Notes: generated from the sequence alone by a model not told the origin. A stretch of DNA of 64,000 bases from Phoebastria nigripes (GCA_035582835.1 JAYKAV010002430.1:65631-129630); one strand, 5' to 3'; shown: positions 9,844 to 22,358, counted from the stretch's first letter. Translations and numbers: made by a program.

Positions 9844-12800
9844 ATGGGCATGTCTGCGGAGGACGAGCGCACCGCGAGCCCCAGAGGTAACGGGGATGAT
9901 GCAGCCAACCCCCGGGGAGCTGGCGGTGCTGCGCAGGGGAGGGATGCTACTGCTCTCAGCGTGTTTTGGGGGCTCCCCACCCTCTGCTTTACCACCCCTG
10001 GACCTTTTCCCTGTGCCGGGGCCGGCGCCTTGTGCTCTTCGGGGGGTGGAAGCCCGGCTTTGCTTCCTGACCTGCGCCAGGGGCAGCGCTGCTCACCGTA
10101 CAGCTCGTCCTCAAAGCTGCTGGCCTCCTCCAAAGCCCCCCAGTCCCCGAGGCTGCCCGTGCAGGCAGGCAGGAGCCCGGCTTGGGACTTGAGGGTGACG
10201 TCCCTGCGGGGCTGCGGTGAGCCCCGAGCTGGGAAGTTGCTGGGGATGGAGCAGGGGGAAACGATGAAACAGACGCTGGGGATGGGGGCTGGCGTGTGAT
10301 GACTGCACTGGTTCTCAGCTCTCCGCGCTGGCCAGAAGACCTTTGGCACGGCTTCGCGCCCTGTGCCAAGGGGGGACACCGTGACCCCCCCCACAGCTGC
10401 GTGGGTGCCTTTGGGAGACTGGGAGCCTCCTGTCTTCACCTCGGCCTGGCTCTCCCTCATGTGAGAGCTGCCATCTCTCCATCCCTCCTGCTGACTCACT
10501 GCCGAAGCCTCAGCCCTGCCGAGGGCTTCCCAGGTGGCATTAGACCCCCCTCAGACAACCCCGCGTTGTGTTTGGGGGAGCGATGGGGATGTGCGCTCGC
10601 CCAGGGGGACAGCCCGAGCTGGCAGGCTGGGTGACGGCTCCTGGGGGCAGCCTTTGCCACAGCTGCTGCGACGACCCCTGTCCATGCTGGTGGCATTTCG
10701 GGGGGCCCTCGCGGAAGGACCCGCTTGCTGCCGCACTGTCCGGCTTCCCACATCTGGGTGTGCTTGGACGTCCGCTGGCAGCCAGCTTCCTGCCTCTGGC
10801 CTCAGGGGCCCTTCCTGCCCCGCCGGGAGAGGCTTCGTTGTGCTCGTTAACCCCTGGCTTCATCCCCAGACGAGGAGTGGCCGGAAGCGGAGAAGGCTGA
10901 GAAGTTGGCCAGAGGAGCCGCTCTGAAATGGGCTTCAGGGGTGTTTTACTGCCCCGAGAAACTGGAGGGGCTCGGGCAGTACCGGAGCCGAGAGACGCAG
11001 AGGAACAGCTCCATCCAGTCCCGGCTGAAGGTGGGTGTTTGCCGCAGCCCACCCCATGGACACCCGCAGCCTCCCCAAGCAGGGATCTCAGCCAGGGTCC
11101 CCTCTTCTGCATTGAGTCATCTTTTTTCCCCCACTTCTGGAAAAATCTTGTCCTTTGGCTGGCGCTTGGTGGGAGAAATGCAATTGTTTGGGGGAAAAGA
11201 TCTGGTAAACCCCCACCCCCTGCCCTCCCCCTGGGTAGTTTCTGAAGTGTTGAAATGAGTCTCCCATGTCTCTGACCATCCTTCAAAACAAAACACCAAG
11301 GGTGTTCAGCACATCCCGTGCGCGGGAGTCAGCGTTCCCCATCACCGTCCCATCCCAGCACCAAAGCTCCCCTTCCCCACGGCTGGGAGGAGGCAAAGAG
11401 CTTCAACCTGCCCCTGCCCGCAGATCCCGCGGGAGGAACTCCATCTCTGCACACATCAGTAAGGGCTGTTCCCCATCCCCGTGCACATCTCCCCGCTCAG
11501 GGCGACCCATTTTGCATAACCCAAGGAACATTTAAGCTCAGGAGCCAATCAGTCTGAGAACCCCAACCTTCTCCTGATTATTTTGGAGATGGTTTCTCCT
11601 ACCTGAACGTGGGTGAATTGTCCAGAAGGCAACTTGTTTTAAGTGATGTGGCCTCAGAGAAAACAACTTGCTTCTGGTGACGCTGGGTAAAAGTGCTTCT
11701 TGGCACCAGGAGCCGGGAGTTAAATGGGCAGACAAGGCATGGAGATGTGTCAGCGCTGCTGCAGGGCTGGAAAAGATGGAAATCCATTTTGGAGGAGGGT
11801 TCCTACGGCCACTGAGGTGTTTCATGCCATTAGTGTGCCTTGGGGGGCACACGGGGGCCTTCTGGCCTGCAAATATTTTGCAGAAGCAAAGTAATCTTTT
11901 AAAACTGAAAGGAAACATCTGGTTACTGCTCACCCTGCTGCCTTGGTCACCCCAAAGTGATGCCCATCTCCCACCTCCTGCACAGCAGCCATTGCCCCCC
12001 ACCCCACAAATAGTCACTGTGACTCAGTTTACCCAGAGGGGGGTGAAATGAGCCATTCCTGCTGCTGGAGCGGGTCTCCTGAAGCTGGGTGTACTTGGGT
12101 CTGATGGGATGGGGTCATCACGGAAGGTCTGGGAGATATGATGGCATGATGGCAGAGGCAGATGTGACCTTGTGGGGCTGGGAGAGCGCATGCAAGAGAG
12201 ACCTGGCAAGGCTGGGGCAAACGGTGCATGAGTCCTCCAGCCTTTGAGAGCTTCTCCACTGCCCCTCTGTCCTCTTCTGCTCCCCAGTCAACTGTCCAGT
12301 CCTACCTGGAGGGGGTAAGTGCGGGGCTGGAGCAGCTGCGGTCGGCGGCCCAGGAGGTGCAGAGCGTGTGCCAGGACCTGGGGGCTGCGCGGTGGGCCCT
12401 GCTCGACAGTGCAGACCGCTTCCAGGGCCTCCAGCAGATGCGGGCGCTGATGGCGGAGCACGTGCAGCTGGCCTCGGTGGTCCAGGTGCTGCCCCAGCTC
12501 TTCTCGGGTAAGGCACTGGCCCGGTCCTCGTGGATTTGGGCTGGAAGGCACTGGCCCGGTCCTCGTGGATTTGGGCTGGAAGGCACTGGGGAGAACTCCA
12601 GTCCAACCCCGGGCTCTGCGCAGGGCTGGCAGCAAAGCTAGAGCAGGTGGCTCTGGCTTTGCCAGTTGGGTTTGAAAAGTCTCAGTGGATGGAGATGCCA
12701 CTGCCTCCTCAGGGCCTGATCCAGCACGGTGTTCCCAGAGCCCCAGATCTCAGACCCTTTCCCTCACCATCTCCCTGCCTAACCTGCGCCAGTGACACCG

Positions 12801-15800
12801 GTGCCGACCCCTTTCACCCCCCGCACTCAATCCTGGCATCTCTCCTCCCTCTCCCACAGTCCACGAGGTTTTTTCCCATACCCTGCAGCTGCTCCGTGGG
12901 CAGCACCTCCTGGAGGCCCACGCAGAGCTCATGATGATGGAGCACCTCCGGGACGACATCCTCTCCCAGCTGCACCTCCGTGGGCTCTCCAGTGCCCAGG
13001 CAACTGTGCTGTCCTACTTCGGTGGCCTGCAGGAGCTGAACGAGAGCCTGGCCAAGCAGCTATGGGACATCGTGGGCAGCAGCCTGCGGCTGGTGCGTGA
13101 GGACCCAGTTCTCTTTGTCACCGCTGTAAGGATCATCGAGCGGGAGGAGAAAATAGATGATACGCTGCTCCTGGAGGCCACCTTCCTGCCCCCTGGTCGT
13201 CCAAAGGGCTGGAGGCAGAAGTTTTACCATGTTCTCCAGGACACCATCACAGGAGCCCACTTTCATGCCACCCGCATGGACGCTGAGGGGCCAGGGCTGG
13301 CCAGGCACCTGGCAGCGCTGCAGAAGGACATCGTATCTGAGCTGCGTGTGGTGAAGGACCTGATGGTCCAGTGCGTCCCAGCTCACTACAACATCCTCAG
13401 CGTCTGCACTGCCACCTACCACCAGGCCCTCACCAGCCACCTCCAGGACATCCTCCGAGAGGACCTGGACAAACAGGCGCTCTTCCTCCTCCTTGAGTGG
13501 GCGCTTCGTGTGTATCACAGGTCAGCACCAACCAAGCAGGGGAGGTTGTGGAGAGCCGGGTTGTCCACCAGCACACGGGTGGGTTGGGAGAGTGGCTCCA
13601 GCTGCCTGGGGATGCCTACCGGCTGGGCAGAAGGAGAGGTAGGAACTGCTAGAAAACACAGGTCTTCCCAGCTCTGTCCCACCTCTGCCCTCCAGTCCAG
13701 AGATGATGGGTCACCCTGACCTTCTCCCAGAAGTGGATGTTTCTGCTCTGGGTCCCTTGATGTCCCCTGAGCTCGTGGATCAGACAGAGAGGAAATACGT
13801 GGTGAAAGTCAAGGTGCGTGAATGGGACAGTCAATGGGTATGGGGACCCAATGTCCACCACTGAGCCAGCATCTGCTCTGACGGCAGCAGGAGACCATGA
13901 GCCTGTGGGATAAGGCCCAGGACTTGCTGCTGTGCTCTGTGCTGGGTCTCAAGGGATTTGGTACCTGACTCCTTAGGCTGACCATGGTGGGCATCCATCC
14001 CACAGGCTAGCGTGCTCGAGTGGATGCAGAGGACCCTGGAGGTGGAGTTCAAGGAATGGTTCAGGGAAGAGGAACCTGAGACGGACCATCAGGGCTTCTT
14101 CCAGTCAGCTCTGCCCATCATTGTCATACAGGTGGGTCCTCAGCACCATGGGGCATGGCCATGCTGAGAGCCCTCAAAAAGGGGGCTATGGCCTGCAGCC
14201 TCCTGCTGACTCACCTCCACTCTCCTCTCCCTGTGCAGATGCTGAATGAGAATATCCAGGTAGCCTCCTTGATCACCGACTCTTTGCAGCAGAAGGTCTA
14301 CAACATGGCCTTGGAGGAGCTTGAGGCATTTCTGGGCCGGTCAGTGGAGCCCCTTGTACCCTTGCCCATCCTCACAGACCCTGGGTCCCATGGCCAAGCA
14401 TCATAGGCTGATGGTGGAGATCTGCTGTGGGGCACCCAGCGCTCATCCAGGTCACAGAAGGCTCAGCAGCCTGTCTACCCATGGGGCTACTGTCTCAGCC
14501 CTTGGGGGCCATCAGCTCCCAGGGCTTGCTGCCCCAAGCNCCTCTCCAGTAGCGCTGAGCCCTGCTCTCCCAAGGGGTCCAGAATGGGTCCCACTGGCCC
14601 ACCCTACCCAACAAACCGTCACTCNCCAACCTGGTGGCAGGACCTGGAAAGAGTCAAGTGAGCTGGGAGGGTTGTGGGAGGTCCACGTGCCCCCAAGAGC
14701 AACCCAGCTCCAGGTCCTTGTGGTGAGACGTCCGGGGCTCTGCCCGCCCATCATGGTTGACTCGCTGTGTTGCAGTCTGCGGGAAGCCCTAGTGCAATGC
14801 GGGAAGGAGCACCAGAAGGACCGTACCATACCCAAGTACTATGTGTCCTACCTGCTGGCCATGCTAAACAACAACCTGGCTCTCAGGTAACGTGCACCAG
14901 CACCTTGTAGGTCTTGTAGCAACCCCACTACCCACTCCCCATCCCCATGTGGGACCAGTATCCCCATCGTGCTTCCCAGGCTACCTGTCCCCTCCCTTCT
15001 TCTCTCTCTCCTAGCTCCTCTGTCTCCTCCCTGCACCCCGACACTGCCCGCAGAGAAGTCCCCACATCCCTCCGGGCTGCTCTAGACAGGACGCAGGAGA
15101 AAGCCTGCCAACTGCTGCTGGAGGAGCTGCTCCTGGACCTGCAGGTACGTTTGCCCACAGCCCCCTAGGCTGGCAGGGCTGCAACAAACCCGGCCCCAGC
15201 AAGAACAGCCCTACTGCTACATTTATTCCTGCCCAGGATCCCCGCCACGTACCCCGTGGCCTGCTATCATCCTGCAGATGTCTCTGCCAGCCTGGCTCCC
15301 AGGCCTTGATAAACCGCCCGCAGCTCAGGCGATGTCTGTTGCCAGCCAGCACCACCCTGTATCGCTGGGGCAGATGGCTTGTGGCCCCCAAACCACTAAC
15401 CGACAGAGACGGGGAGCCACAGCCCTCCCGGGCTGCCTCGCGCTCCTTTTTACGGCTGTTTCATGGCAGAAAACCAAACAGGAGAGAGGCAAGGTCCGTG
15501 CAGAGGATACAAGCCCGTGTGTGACTGCCCGAGTCGTTTCCTGCCAGCATAGTCAAATTTAGCTTTCCTGGAGTCTGGACCAAAAATCTGGAATAATTAA
15601 TGGCATTGCTATTTAGGGCTTGAATGCCATGAAAACAAAGGAGCAGCTAAAGGGCGAAATGCTCACAGGCAGCGTGGAGACTGCCATGGCCCCAGCAGAG
15701 ACATAGAGGGAATGTCTGCCTGCAGGCAGGAAGACAGGTGAGGACAGCAGGGGAGGAGTAGGAGGTCAAAGCCTTTGGCCAGAAACGTGTTATGTCTACA

Positions 15801-18111
15801 CAAGGGAAGTGGAGAGGAGTGGAAATTAAAAATGAAACCACAGCAGGACAGGCCAAAAGCGGGTGTGTGAGGAGCGGCTTGCTGCCCAGACCTCAGGTGC
15901 TGCCCACGATGGGGCATCGTGACCCAGGTAAAGCCCCAAAATGTGGATCTCTGGGTGTCAGGGAGGGGCAGCCCCAGTGTATTTCCATAATTTCCTAATT
16001 TAGACCACTCTTACATTTTTATGTTGACTTTTGGCTGGCAGCGGGGGCTTGGGGGTTTTGCAAGGCAAAGCGGCTGTGCTGCCAGGCAGCAAGCGGGCAG
16101 CGGCTGTGGGATGTCNTGCCGCCCCGCAGCTGACAGCTGCTGCGAGAGCGATGTGATGCAGGGCACCGTACGCTGCTCCTCTGCTTCTTTCAGCCCCTCT
16201 GCCTGCAGCTGCCTTCCCGCAAGTGGCTCTCTGGGTCCCAGCTCGTCAGCAGCATGTGCGAAGTGATTGACAAGTATGCAAAGGACTTCTCCCGCGTCGG
16301 GAAACCCGTCTTCATGGTATGGGTTGCTGCAGGGTGTCCTTTGAANGGCTGCTTGTCTGTAGGGCAAGGAGGTTGTGCAGCTGGGTACCACGGTGGGGTG
16401 CAAGATGCAGCTCAGAGGCAGCAGAGAGCTGGGAGGGAAGCGGGGATGCAGTTGCTGCTGGGTTTGCTGAAGAGCCCATATCCTCCGGAGCAGCCCAGAG
16501 GGCACCATCATGCAGAGATGTTCAGGGTTTCCCCCAAATTCAGCTACCTTCTCTGTCNCTCCAGCCAGGGGGCTTCCCGGCAGGTTGTCCCCATGGTTCG
16601 GTGTTGTATCCAGCCCCTTTCCCTGGGCAATTGGGGTCCAACACCCAGGCGATGCCCAGCGCCAACAGCTCTCCCCTGCCCAGCTCCTGCTGACGGAGAG
16701 NGAGCTCCTGGTGGCGAGCCAGTACCTGCGGGCACTCATGCAGAAGAAGATGGTGTGCAAGAGCGAGGAGGAACGGGGCCAGCTCTGCAACCGCCTGCTG
16801 CAGGATGCCACGGAGCTCCAGGAGCTCTTCTGTGGCCTGGTGAGAGGTGCCCGAGTGTGGCGGGGAGCTGGGGCTGGGCCATGGGAGGGGAGCATCGCAC
16901 AGCGAGGTCAGTGCAAAGAGCTCATAGCTCACCCCTGTCACCCTCCTGCTCCCCTCCAGCCCACAGCAGATGGGGTGGGTACATCAGCCCAGGAACGAGA
17001 TGTGGCTGTTACACTTGGGCAGTTTTGAGGCCAAGATGGGAGGAACTGGCTGAATTAGGGACTCAGGGGACCATCTACCCTGCCCAGCGCAGGTTGGTGA
17101 GGCTGCACAGCCTCGCCTCGCCTTGGGGTGAGCCAGCACCGATCGGTGGGACACGCTGAGTGGGGAGACACCAGCCACGAGGGCCCAGGTCCCCACGTGG
17201 GCACTGAGGACCAGGCTGTGTCTCACCGGCCACTGCGGTGGCCTCCTCCCGGTCTCGCACGTGGCCGCTTTCCCTCCCAGGGTCTGGACCGGAGCCAGCA
17301 GAGCCTGGAGGCCGTCTTTGCCCTGCGGGAGCTGATCTGCCTCAAAGACCCAGCACTACTCAGCCTGGAGGTGCTGGGCTTCATCACCAAGTACCCCGAC
17401 GCCAGGTAAGAAGCCCAACTCTGCTCTCCTGTGAGACGGGGTAGGCGTGAGTCTGCCCAGGGGAGCCAGGCTTGGGCTGGACCCCCTGAGGTAACGCTGC
17501 AGAGCAGGCAGAAACCTGAGCGTTTTCCCCCTCCTCCCTGAGGTTTCCTTTTCCCATGCTCCAGATTTGAGGGGTTCTTGCAAAGTCCCAAGGGCAAAGA
17601 TGTAAAGGAAAAAGCAGTTGTGCTGTGGCATTCACCCATCTGTATTTGGTGGCCAAAAAAATGTGTGGGAAATCACAAAACACCAAATTGGAAATGTCAG
17701 AATCAGCTGAAACCCATGAAATGTCAAAACCAAATTCACAAGGTTTGTGGGGTTATTTTCAAGCAACTTTTAAAGTTTGGCTGGTGCAAAGTACCAGCTC
17801 TCCCCTGGCCTCNGCTCAGCTTCTCTGGATCATGGGAGGTTTGCGGGACATGAGTACTGGGAGGGCCCTGTGGATGGTGCCGTGGGCCAGCTGCGCCCGG
17901 ACTCACCTCTTGCTCTCTGCCCAGCGATGAGCACATCTCCACCTTGCTGGATCTGCGGGGTGACGTCTCCAAGGAGGTGCGGCACATGGTGCTGGAAATG
18001 ATGGCGCAGCACCCCCAGGTCCTGCCCGAGGGCTACCGGCCCATCTTCAGCACCATCCTGGTCCCCGCGCCAGAGCTGCCCTTCTGCCTTCGCAAGGGCA
18101 AGTGTGCCTGA
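9844..18111 (+). CDS. EXOC3L1: EXOC3L1, exocyst complex component 3-like protein (Sec6 family)
   Basis: This is a paralogue of the exocyst tethering subunit EXOC3/Sec6; the mammalian protein has been linked to regulated granule exocytosis. Exons are 9844-9886, 10870-11030, 12288-12507, 12860-13520, 13696-13813, 14006-14131, 14239-14339, 14776-14886, 15015-15144, 16194-16316, 16684-16839, 17281-17405 and 17925-18111. All introns are GT-AG, phases agree throughout, and the product is 753 aa, close to the roughly 746 aa human protein. The N-terminus is AEDERTASPRDEEWPEAEKA, followed by helical, Leu-rich Sec6-type repeats (for example ASGVFYCPEKLEGLGQYR and LQKDIVSELRVVKDLMVQC). The C-terminus is ELPFCLRKGKCA. 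The start ATG has a good context (ACCATGG). An N at 16701 leaves residue 604 as Ser or Arg. Head-to-head neighbour: E2F4, as in mammals. Confidence 0.95.
9887..10869. other. EXOC3L1 intron 1
   Basis: GC-rich first intron following the 43-base coding part of exon 1. Long open frames occur here on both strands, but they are explained by the scarcity of stop codons in GC-rich DNA. No repeat is recognised. Confidence 0.7.
11031..12287. other. EXOC3L1 intron 2
   Basis: A 1.26 kb intron between the exons encoding residues 1-68 and 69 onward. I see no recognisable repeat or RNA. Confidence 0.7.
12512..12590. repeat. 35 bp tandem repeat, 2.2 copies, in EXOC3L1 intron 3
   Basis: Two identical 35 bp units (12512-12546 and 12547-12581) and the start of a third lie only four bases after the GT donor of exon 3. 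The copies are perfect, which implies a recent duplication or ongoing turnover. Confidence 0.95.
15145..16193. other. EXOC3L1 intron 9
   Basis: The longest intron in the 3' half of the gene (1.05 kb). No repeat, RNA or open frame worth reporting is seen. One N lies at 16116. Confidence 0.75.
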
Positions 18112-19197
18112 CACGGTGCCCCGCAGCCTGCTCCCCGCTGCCCCCACGGACGTANGGACCACGCAGGACATCTCTGAAGCTGCGTGTGGGGAGAACAGAG
18201 GTGACACATGGCATCCCCTACGCGCAGCACCTTGCCCTGTGTTGGGGACGGTCTGGATACGTACCGTCCTCCTCTGGTCCTGCCTCGCTGAGCTGACTGT
18301 CCCCCGCAAGCACCAGCCCAGGGAGACCTGCGTCAGGAGAAAATCAACCCATAGCTATTTTGCTGGCCTGCTGAGGCAGTAATTGAGGGCTGCTCAGGTC
18401 TGGCCTATTGCCTGCAGGAGAAAGAAGAGCTGCAGAGCAAAGGGCAGGAGTCTACAGCTGGGGCGAGTCCACGTCTCCGTGGGGCTGCAGAGATATTTGG
18501 GTTTCCCCGAGTCTCCAGACAGCCCTCTGAGCCAGCGTGTCCTGGCCATGGAGTCTGTTACCACCCCAGCTCCAAGGCAGACTGGAGCCTTGCTAGACCC
18601 AGGCTTGCAGGAGGGTTTTAGCCATGGGAGGTCTTCCTCTGTTTTGGCTCAGCCCAGAGGTCTGGTGTTGCTGCTCCGCCAGCCTGGGTCCTGCATGGAT
18701 GGCGGAGAGCAGCTCAGCCAGCTCATCACGGCTCAGGGCCGCAGAGGAGAATGGCACAATGGGGTCTCACCACCCTGGGTAGTGCCATCAACCCTGCCAG
18801 CATGAAGGGACAGCTCTGAGTCCCTGCTGACCTGCCCAACGCCTGGCCCTGGCTCTCTTGCCAGCATCCAAGACAGGACTGGAGTTCAAGACTCTCCAGC
18901 CTCTTGGAGAGCATGAACTGAGTGGTGTCTGGTGCGCCGAGCATCCTCCTGGCCCAGGTTCCTCCATGATGGGCAGCGCCGCCCTGGGCACTGGCTCTCC
19001 CTCCATCCTGTGCTGCTGTCCAGCCCTTGGTCATCTCCTCCCCAGGTGCCATGCAAAGATCAGGAGCAAAGCCTGTCTCTGTGCCTGCATCCTTGTGCCC
19101 AGCCCCTGCAGCACCCTGGGAGACCTCCACGCTCTGCCACACTTCCTGCCTTGTGGCGGGCCTGATCCTGCTGTCCTCGCGCAGCACCACTGCCAGA

Positions 19198-19203
19198 AAT
19201 AAA
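19198..19203 (+). terminator. Candidate poly(A) signal of EXOC3L1
   Basis: A canonical AATAAA lies about 1.09 kb after the EXOC3L1 stop codon and about 0.95 kb before the CTRL TATA box. It is the only clear AATAAA I found between the two genes, which makes a 3'UTR of about 1.1 kb plausible. Transcript data would be needed to confirm it. Confidence 0.5.
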
Positions 19204-20145
19204 GGCCTGAGCTCTGCAATCACTCGCCAGCGTCCAGGCTCTGGTCCCCAGTGGGTCAAGGGCAGGGATGAGGGCATGTGGGTGGCACAGCAGGGGGNAT
19301 ACGTCCCCGTGCTCAGCATCACCCCAGGGATGGCTCCCTGCACCCAGTGCCACCCCGGGAGCATCACCCAAGGACATGGGGGATGATGGAGACGCTACGT
19401 CCTCCTGCCCTGCGCATCCAGGATGGTGACGGGGGGGATTTGGGAGGGACTACGCTATTCCCCAGCATTGCAGCCCTGGGGTGAGGGGTCAGGCAGCTGC
19501 AGTGGTGGGGGATGCTCAGGTGGAGGGGTCAGCNTCGGCTCGGGGAGGTGGCCGCTGTCCTCCCTGGGGCTCATGCTGTGCTCGCCCAGCTCTCCACGCT
19601 GGCCACGGCTCCCACCTGCCTGGGAAGGCGTCTGCCGTCCCCACCTGCCCCAGCTGGCTCTGGGACACGCTCACCTGCACCAGGGCCGGGGTTCAAGGGG
19701 TGGCCCTGGGAACGTCCAGCTGGGACCAGCGCTGTCCCAGGCCAGGGCTTCACGGCCACACGGGAAAACAGCCCTGGTGCCAACAGATCTGAAAGAGGCC
19801 TGAGGACGGGTGACCTCCCACACCCCAGGCGCTGGCGCCCGTCCCAGCACATCCAGCCCCACTGCTACCCCAGCTGTGTGCCCACAAGCAGCCCCCGTGC
19901 TCCCCCATCACGGCCCTGCGGTGCGCTCCCTCTCCAGCTCCACAGGCTGCAGTGAGAACTGACACAACTCGTTACAGCGATAGTCCAAGCACCCCAGGGT
20001 GCCTTTCGGCAGCATGTTCCTACGTCCCCGCTTGCGTGGAGCAAGGAAGGTGCCAGGTTTGGCCCGTCACCGCTGCCTGCAGCTGGCAGAAGGCAGCAGG
20101 GGGACCCTGCCCTGCCTGGCTACGAGCCACGTGGCTCCTGGCTAC

Positions 20146-20151
20146 TATAAA
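20146..20151 (+). promoter_or_regulatory. TATA box of CTRL
   Basis: TATAAA lies 43 bases before the CTRL start codon, so transcription should begin near 20176 and the 5'UTR would be only about 13 bases. This is typical of highly expressed pancreatic protease genes. E-box motifs CAGCTG and CACGTG lie just upstream (about 20080 and 20129). Binding of acinar factors such as PTF1 is possible but not shown. Confidence 0.8.
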
Positions 20152-20188
20152 GCTCGTGGCCCCGGGGGCACAGCTGTGTCCTCCCAGG

Positions 20189-22358
20189 ATGGCGCTTCTG
20201 TGGGCAGTTGCCTGCCTGGCCCTTACCAGCACCGTCTCAGGTAAGCGCTGCCNGTGGGTGTGGGGAGATCCTCGGGGNGCAGCAGGACCGGGGCACCCCA
20301 GGGATGGTGATGCACAGCCACCCGCACCGGCGCAGGCAGCCCCCAGGTGAGAGCCCTGAGCTTTCAGAGTCACTCTTGTGCCCCTCTGCCTCTCCCGCAG
20401 GCTGTGGGGTGCCCACCATCAGCCCCTCGGTGTACTACAGCGAGAGGATCATCAACGGGCAGAACGCCGTGCCCGGCTCATGGCCCTGGCAGGTGTCCCT
20501 GCAGGTACGGCACCGTCCCGCTCCCTGGGCAGGGGCAGCGTCGGTGCCCTAAGCACCGCGGTGGCACGGCATGGCAAGCCGGGCGCCAGGGTTGGGAGGT
20601 GGTCAGGCACCAAGGGGACCCGCGACACCCTCTGCCTGTCCCCAGCTTCAGGGGGGGCTCAGCCCCAGCTCTTCCTCCCTCTCTCCTCCCCAGACCCGCT
20701 CAGGATCCCACTTCTGCGGTGGCTCCTTGATCAACAAGAACTGGGTCGTCACGGCTGCCCACTGCGAATTCAAGTGAGGAGCAATGCCCGGCCAGCCCAC
20801 ACCGGTGCAACCCAGCAGGGGCAGGGGCTCGGGGCACGCTGGGCATCGCCAAGTGGCGCTTGGGACAGCCCCAAAGGCCAGCACCCGAGGAACTGAGCAG
20901 CCCGGGGCTCCCTCCCTGGCTGTCCCCATGGTGGCTTCCCTTGGGCACACAGTGCATCATGCCTGCGGCAGCCCCTGGTGCTGCTCCTACCCGGGGTGCT
21001 GGCTGTCGTGCGTGCCCCTGACACCCTTACCTCTTGCAGCCCGTACTCCCACGTCGTCGTCCTCGGGGAATATGACCGCAGCTCCAACACAGAGTCCATT
21101 CAAGTGAAGACCGTGGCCAGGGTGAGCTGGGCTGACGCAGCTGCAGTCCTGGGATGGGGCTGCAGCTCTGCGCCGCGGCTGCTGCTGGAGGCCAGGGATG
21201 AAGTGCTACGGTATTTCTCGGCAGGCCATCACGAACCCCAACTGGGACCCCTACAACCTCAACAACGACATCACCCTGCTGAAGCTCTCCTCGCCCGCCC
21301 AGCTGGGACCCCGCGTGTCCCCCATCTGCCTGGCCCCCGCCAACCTGGCTCTGCCCAACAACCTCCAGTGCGTCACCACCGGCTGGGGACGCACCAACAC
21401 CAACTGTACGTACGCCGCAGCTTCGGGGAGGGCTGCGTGCGGCTGCCGTCCTTCCTGGGGGCTCTGCAGGGTCCGGCGGTGCCCGTGGGCACCTGGGGGG
21501 GGGTGACACCTCGTGTGCATGTGGGGAGGGGGGAGTTGGGTGGTTGAGTAACCCTGTCTGGGCGCATACAAGTGTGCATACGCATGCGTTGGTGCAAGCA
21601 CGGGTGTAGGTGCGTGCTCAGGAGGCGGGTGCGTGCATGCCCCCGGGGTGATTGTGCATGGGCAGAAGCTTGCCCTTGCTCGAGGCTGCTTGCATGAGAC
21701 GATCACGCCCAGGGAAGAAGGGGTACTTTGGCACGGAGGGGGAATGTGCTTTGCGTGGCAGCACCCGTATTTGGGAGCACCAGTGGGAGCTTCCCCAGGG
21801 TGCCTGTGCGCTCCCAAAGGCCCCAGGAGACCTGCTGACACCGGGGCGATTTAATGCTCCTTCTTTCCCCTAGCCCAAGCCTTGGCAGCGCGCCTGCAGC
21901 AGGTAACCCTGCCCTTGATCTCCCAGAGCCAGTGCAAGCAGTACTGGGGCAACCGGATCACCAGCTCCATGCTCTGTGCCGGCGGGGTCGGCGCCTCCTC
22001 CTGCCAGGTGAGGAGCCGAGGTCCCGCTGCACCGCAGGGAGGGTGGAGGAGGAGGACATGGGGCATCTTGCATCTACAGAGCCAGAGATTTAAGCTATAG
22101 CACCTGGCCGTGTCCAGGGGACCAGGTGGCTGTGGTGGCAAGGACCAGTTTGGAGCACATGCCGGGACCACTAAGCAGCAACTGTCTTCTCCACAGGGTG
22201 ACTCTGGCGGACCTCTGGTATACCAGAACGGGAACGTCTGGACCTTGATCGGCATCGTCTCCTGGGGAAACAGCAACTGCAATGTCCGCATGCCCGCCGT
22301 CTACACCCGCGTAAGCCAGTTCCGAAACTGGATCGACTACGTTGTTGCTCAGGGATAG
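20189..22358 (+). CDS. CTRL: CTRL, chymotrypsin-like protease precursor
   Basis: Secreted pancreatic serine protease of family S1 that cleaves after large hydrophobic residues. Exons are 20189-20240, 20401-20504, 20694-20773, 21040-21121, 21225-21405, 21874-22007 and 22197-22358; phases agree and the product is 264 aa, as in human CTRL. Residues 1-18 are the signal peptide, and 19-33 the propeptide starting CGVPT and ending in Arg before IING. The catalytic triad is His75, Asp121 and Ser214 (in GDSGGP). Ser208 at the base of the S1 pocket gives chymotrypsin-type specificity, and Ala is found at chymotrypsin position 226. CTRL rather than CTRB is indicated by [24 protein letters not shown] and [12 protein letters not shown], and by the neighbour PSKH1. 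Oddity: the cysteine at chymotrypsin position 201 is Tyr220, while its partner (Cys155) remains. Confidence 0.96.
21540..21660. repeat. GT/GC-rich alternating tract in CTRL intron 5
   Basis: Irregular repeats of GTGCATACGCATGCG and GTGCGTGCATG type form a purine-pyrimidine alternating stretch. Such DNA can adopt Z-form, but no function is implied. Confidence 0.55.

Noticed and set aside
9183..10499. 438-codon open frame on the minus strand across EXOC3L1 exon 1 and its promoter
   Set aside because: The DNA is very GC-rich, so stop codons are rare in every frame. The translation is Pro/Gly/Arg/Ala-rich without domains and lies antisense to a real first exon and CpG island.
18726..19367. 213-codon minus-strand frame between EXOC3L1 and CTRL
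   Set aside because: GC-rich 3' flank of EXOC3L1; no similarity recognised, and no PSMB10 or other expected gene seen in it.
20189..22358. Assignment of the protease to CTRB (chymotrypsinogen B)
   Set aside because: Diagnostic residues ([35 protein letters not shown]) and the PSKH1 neighbour fit CTRL, not CTRB.
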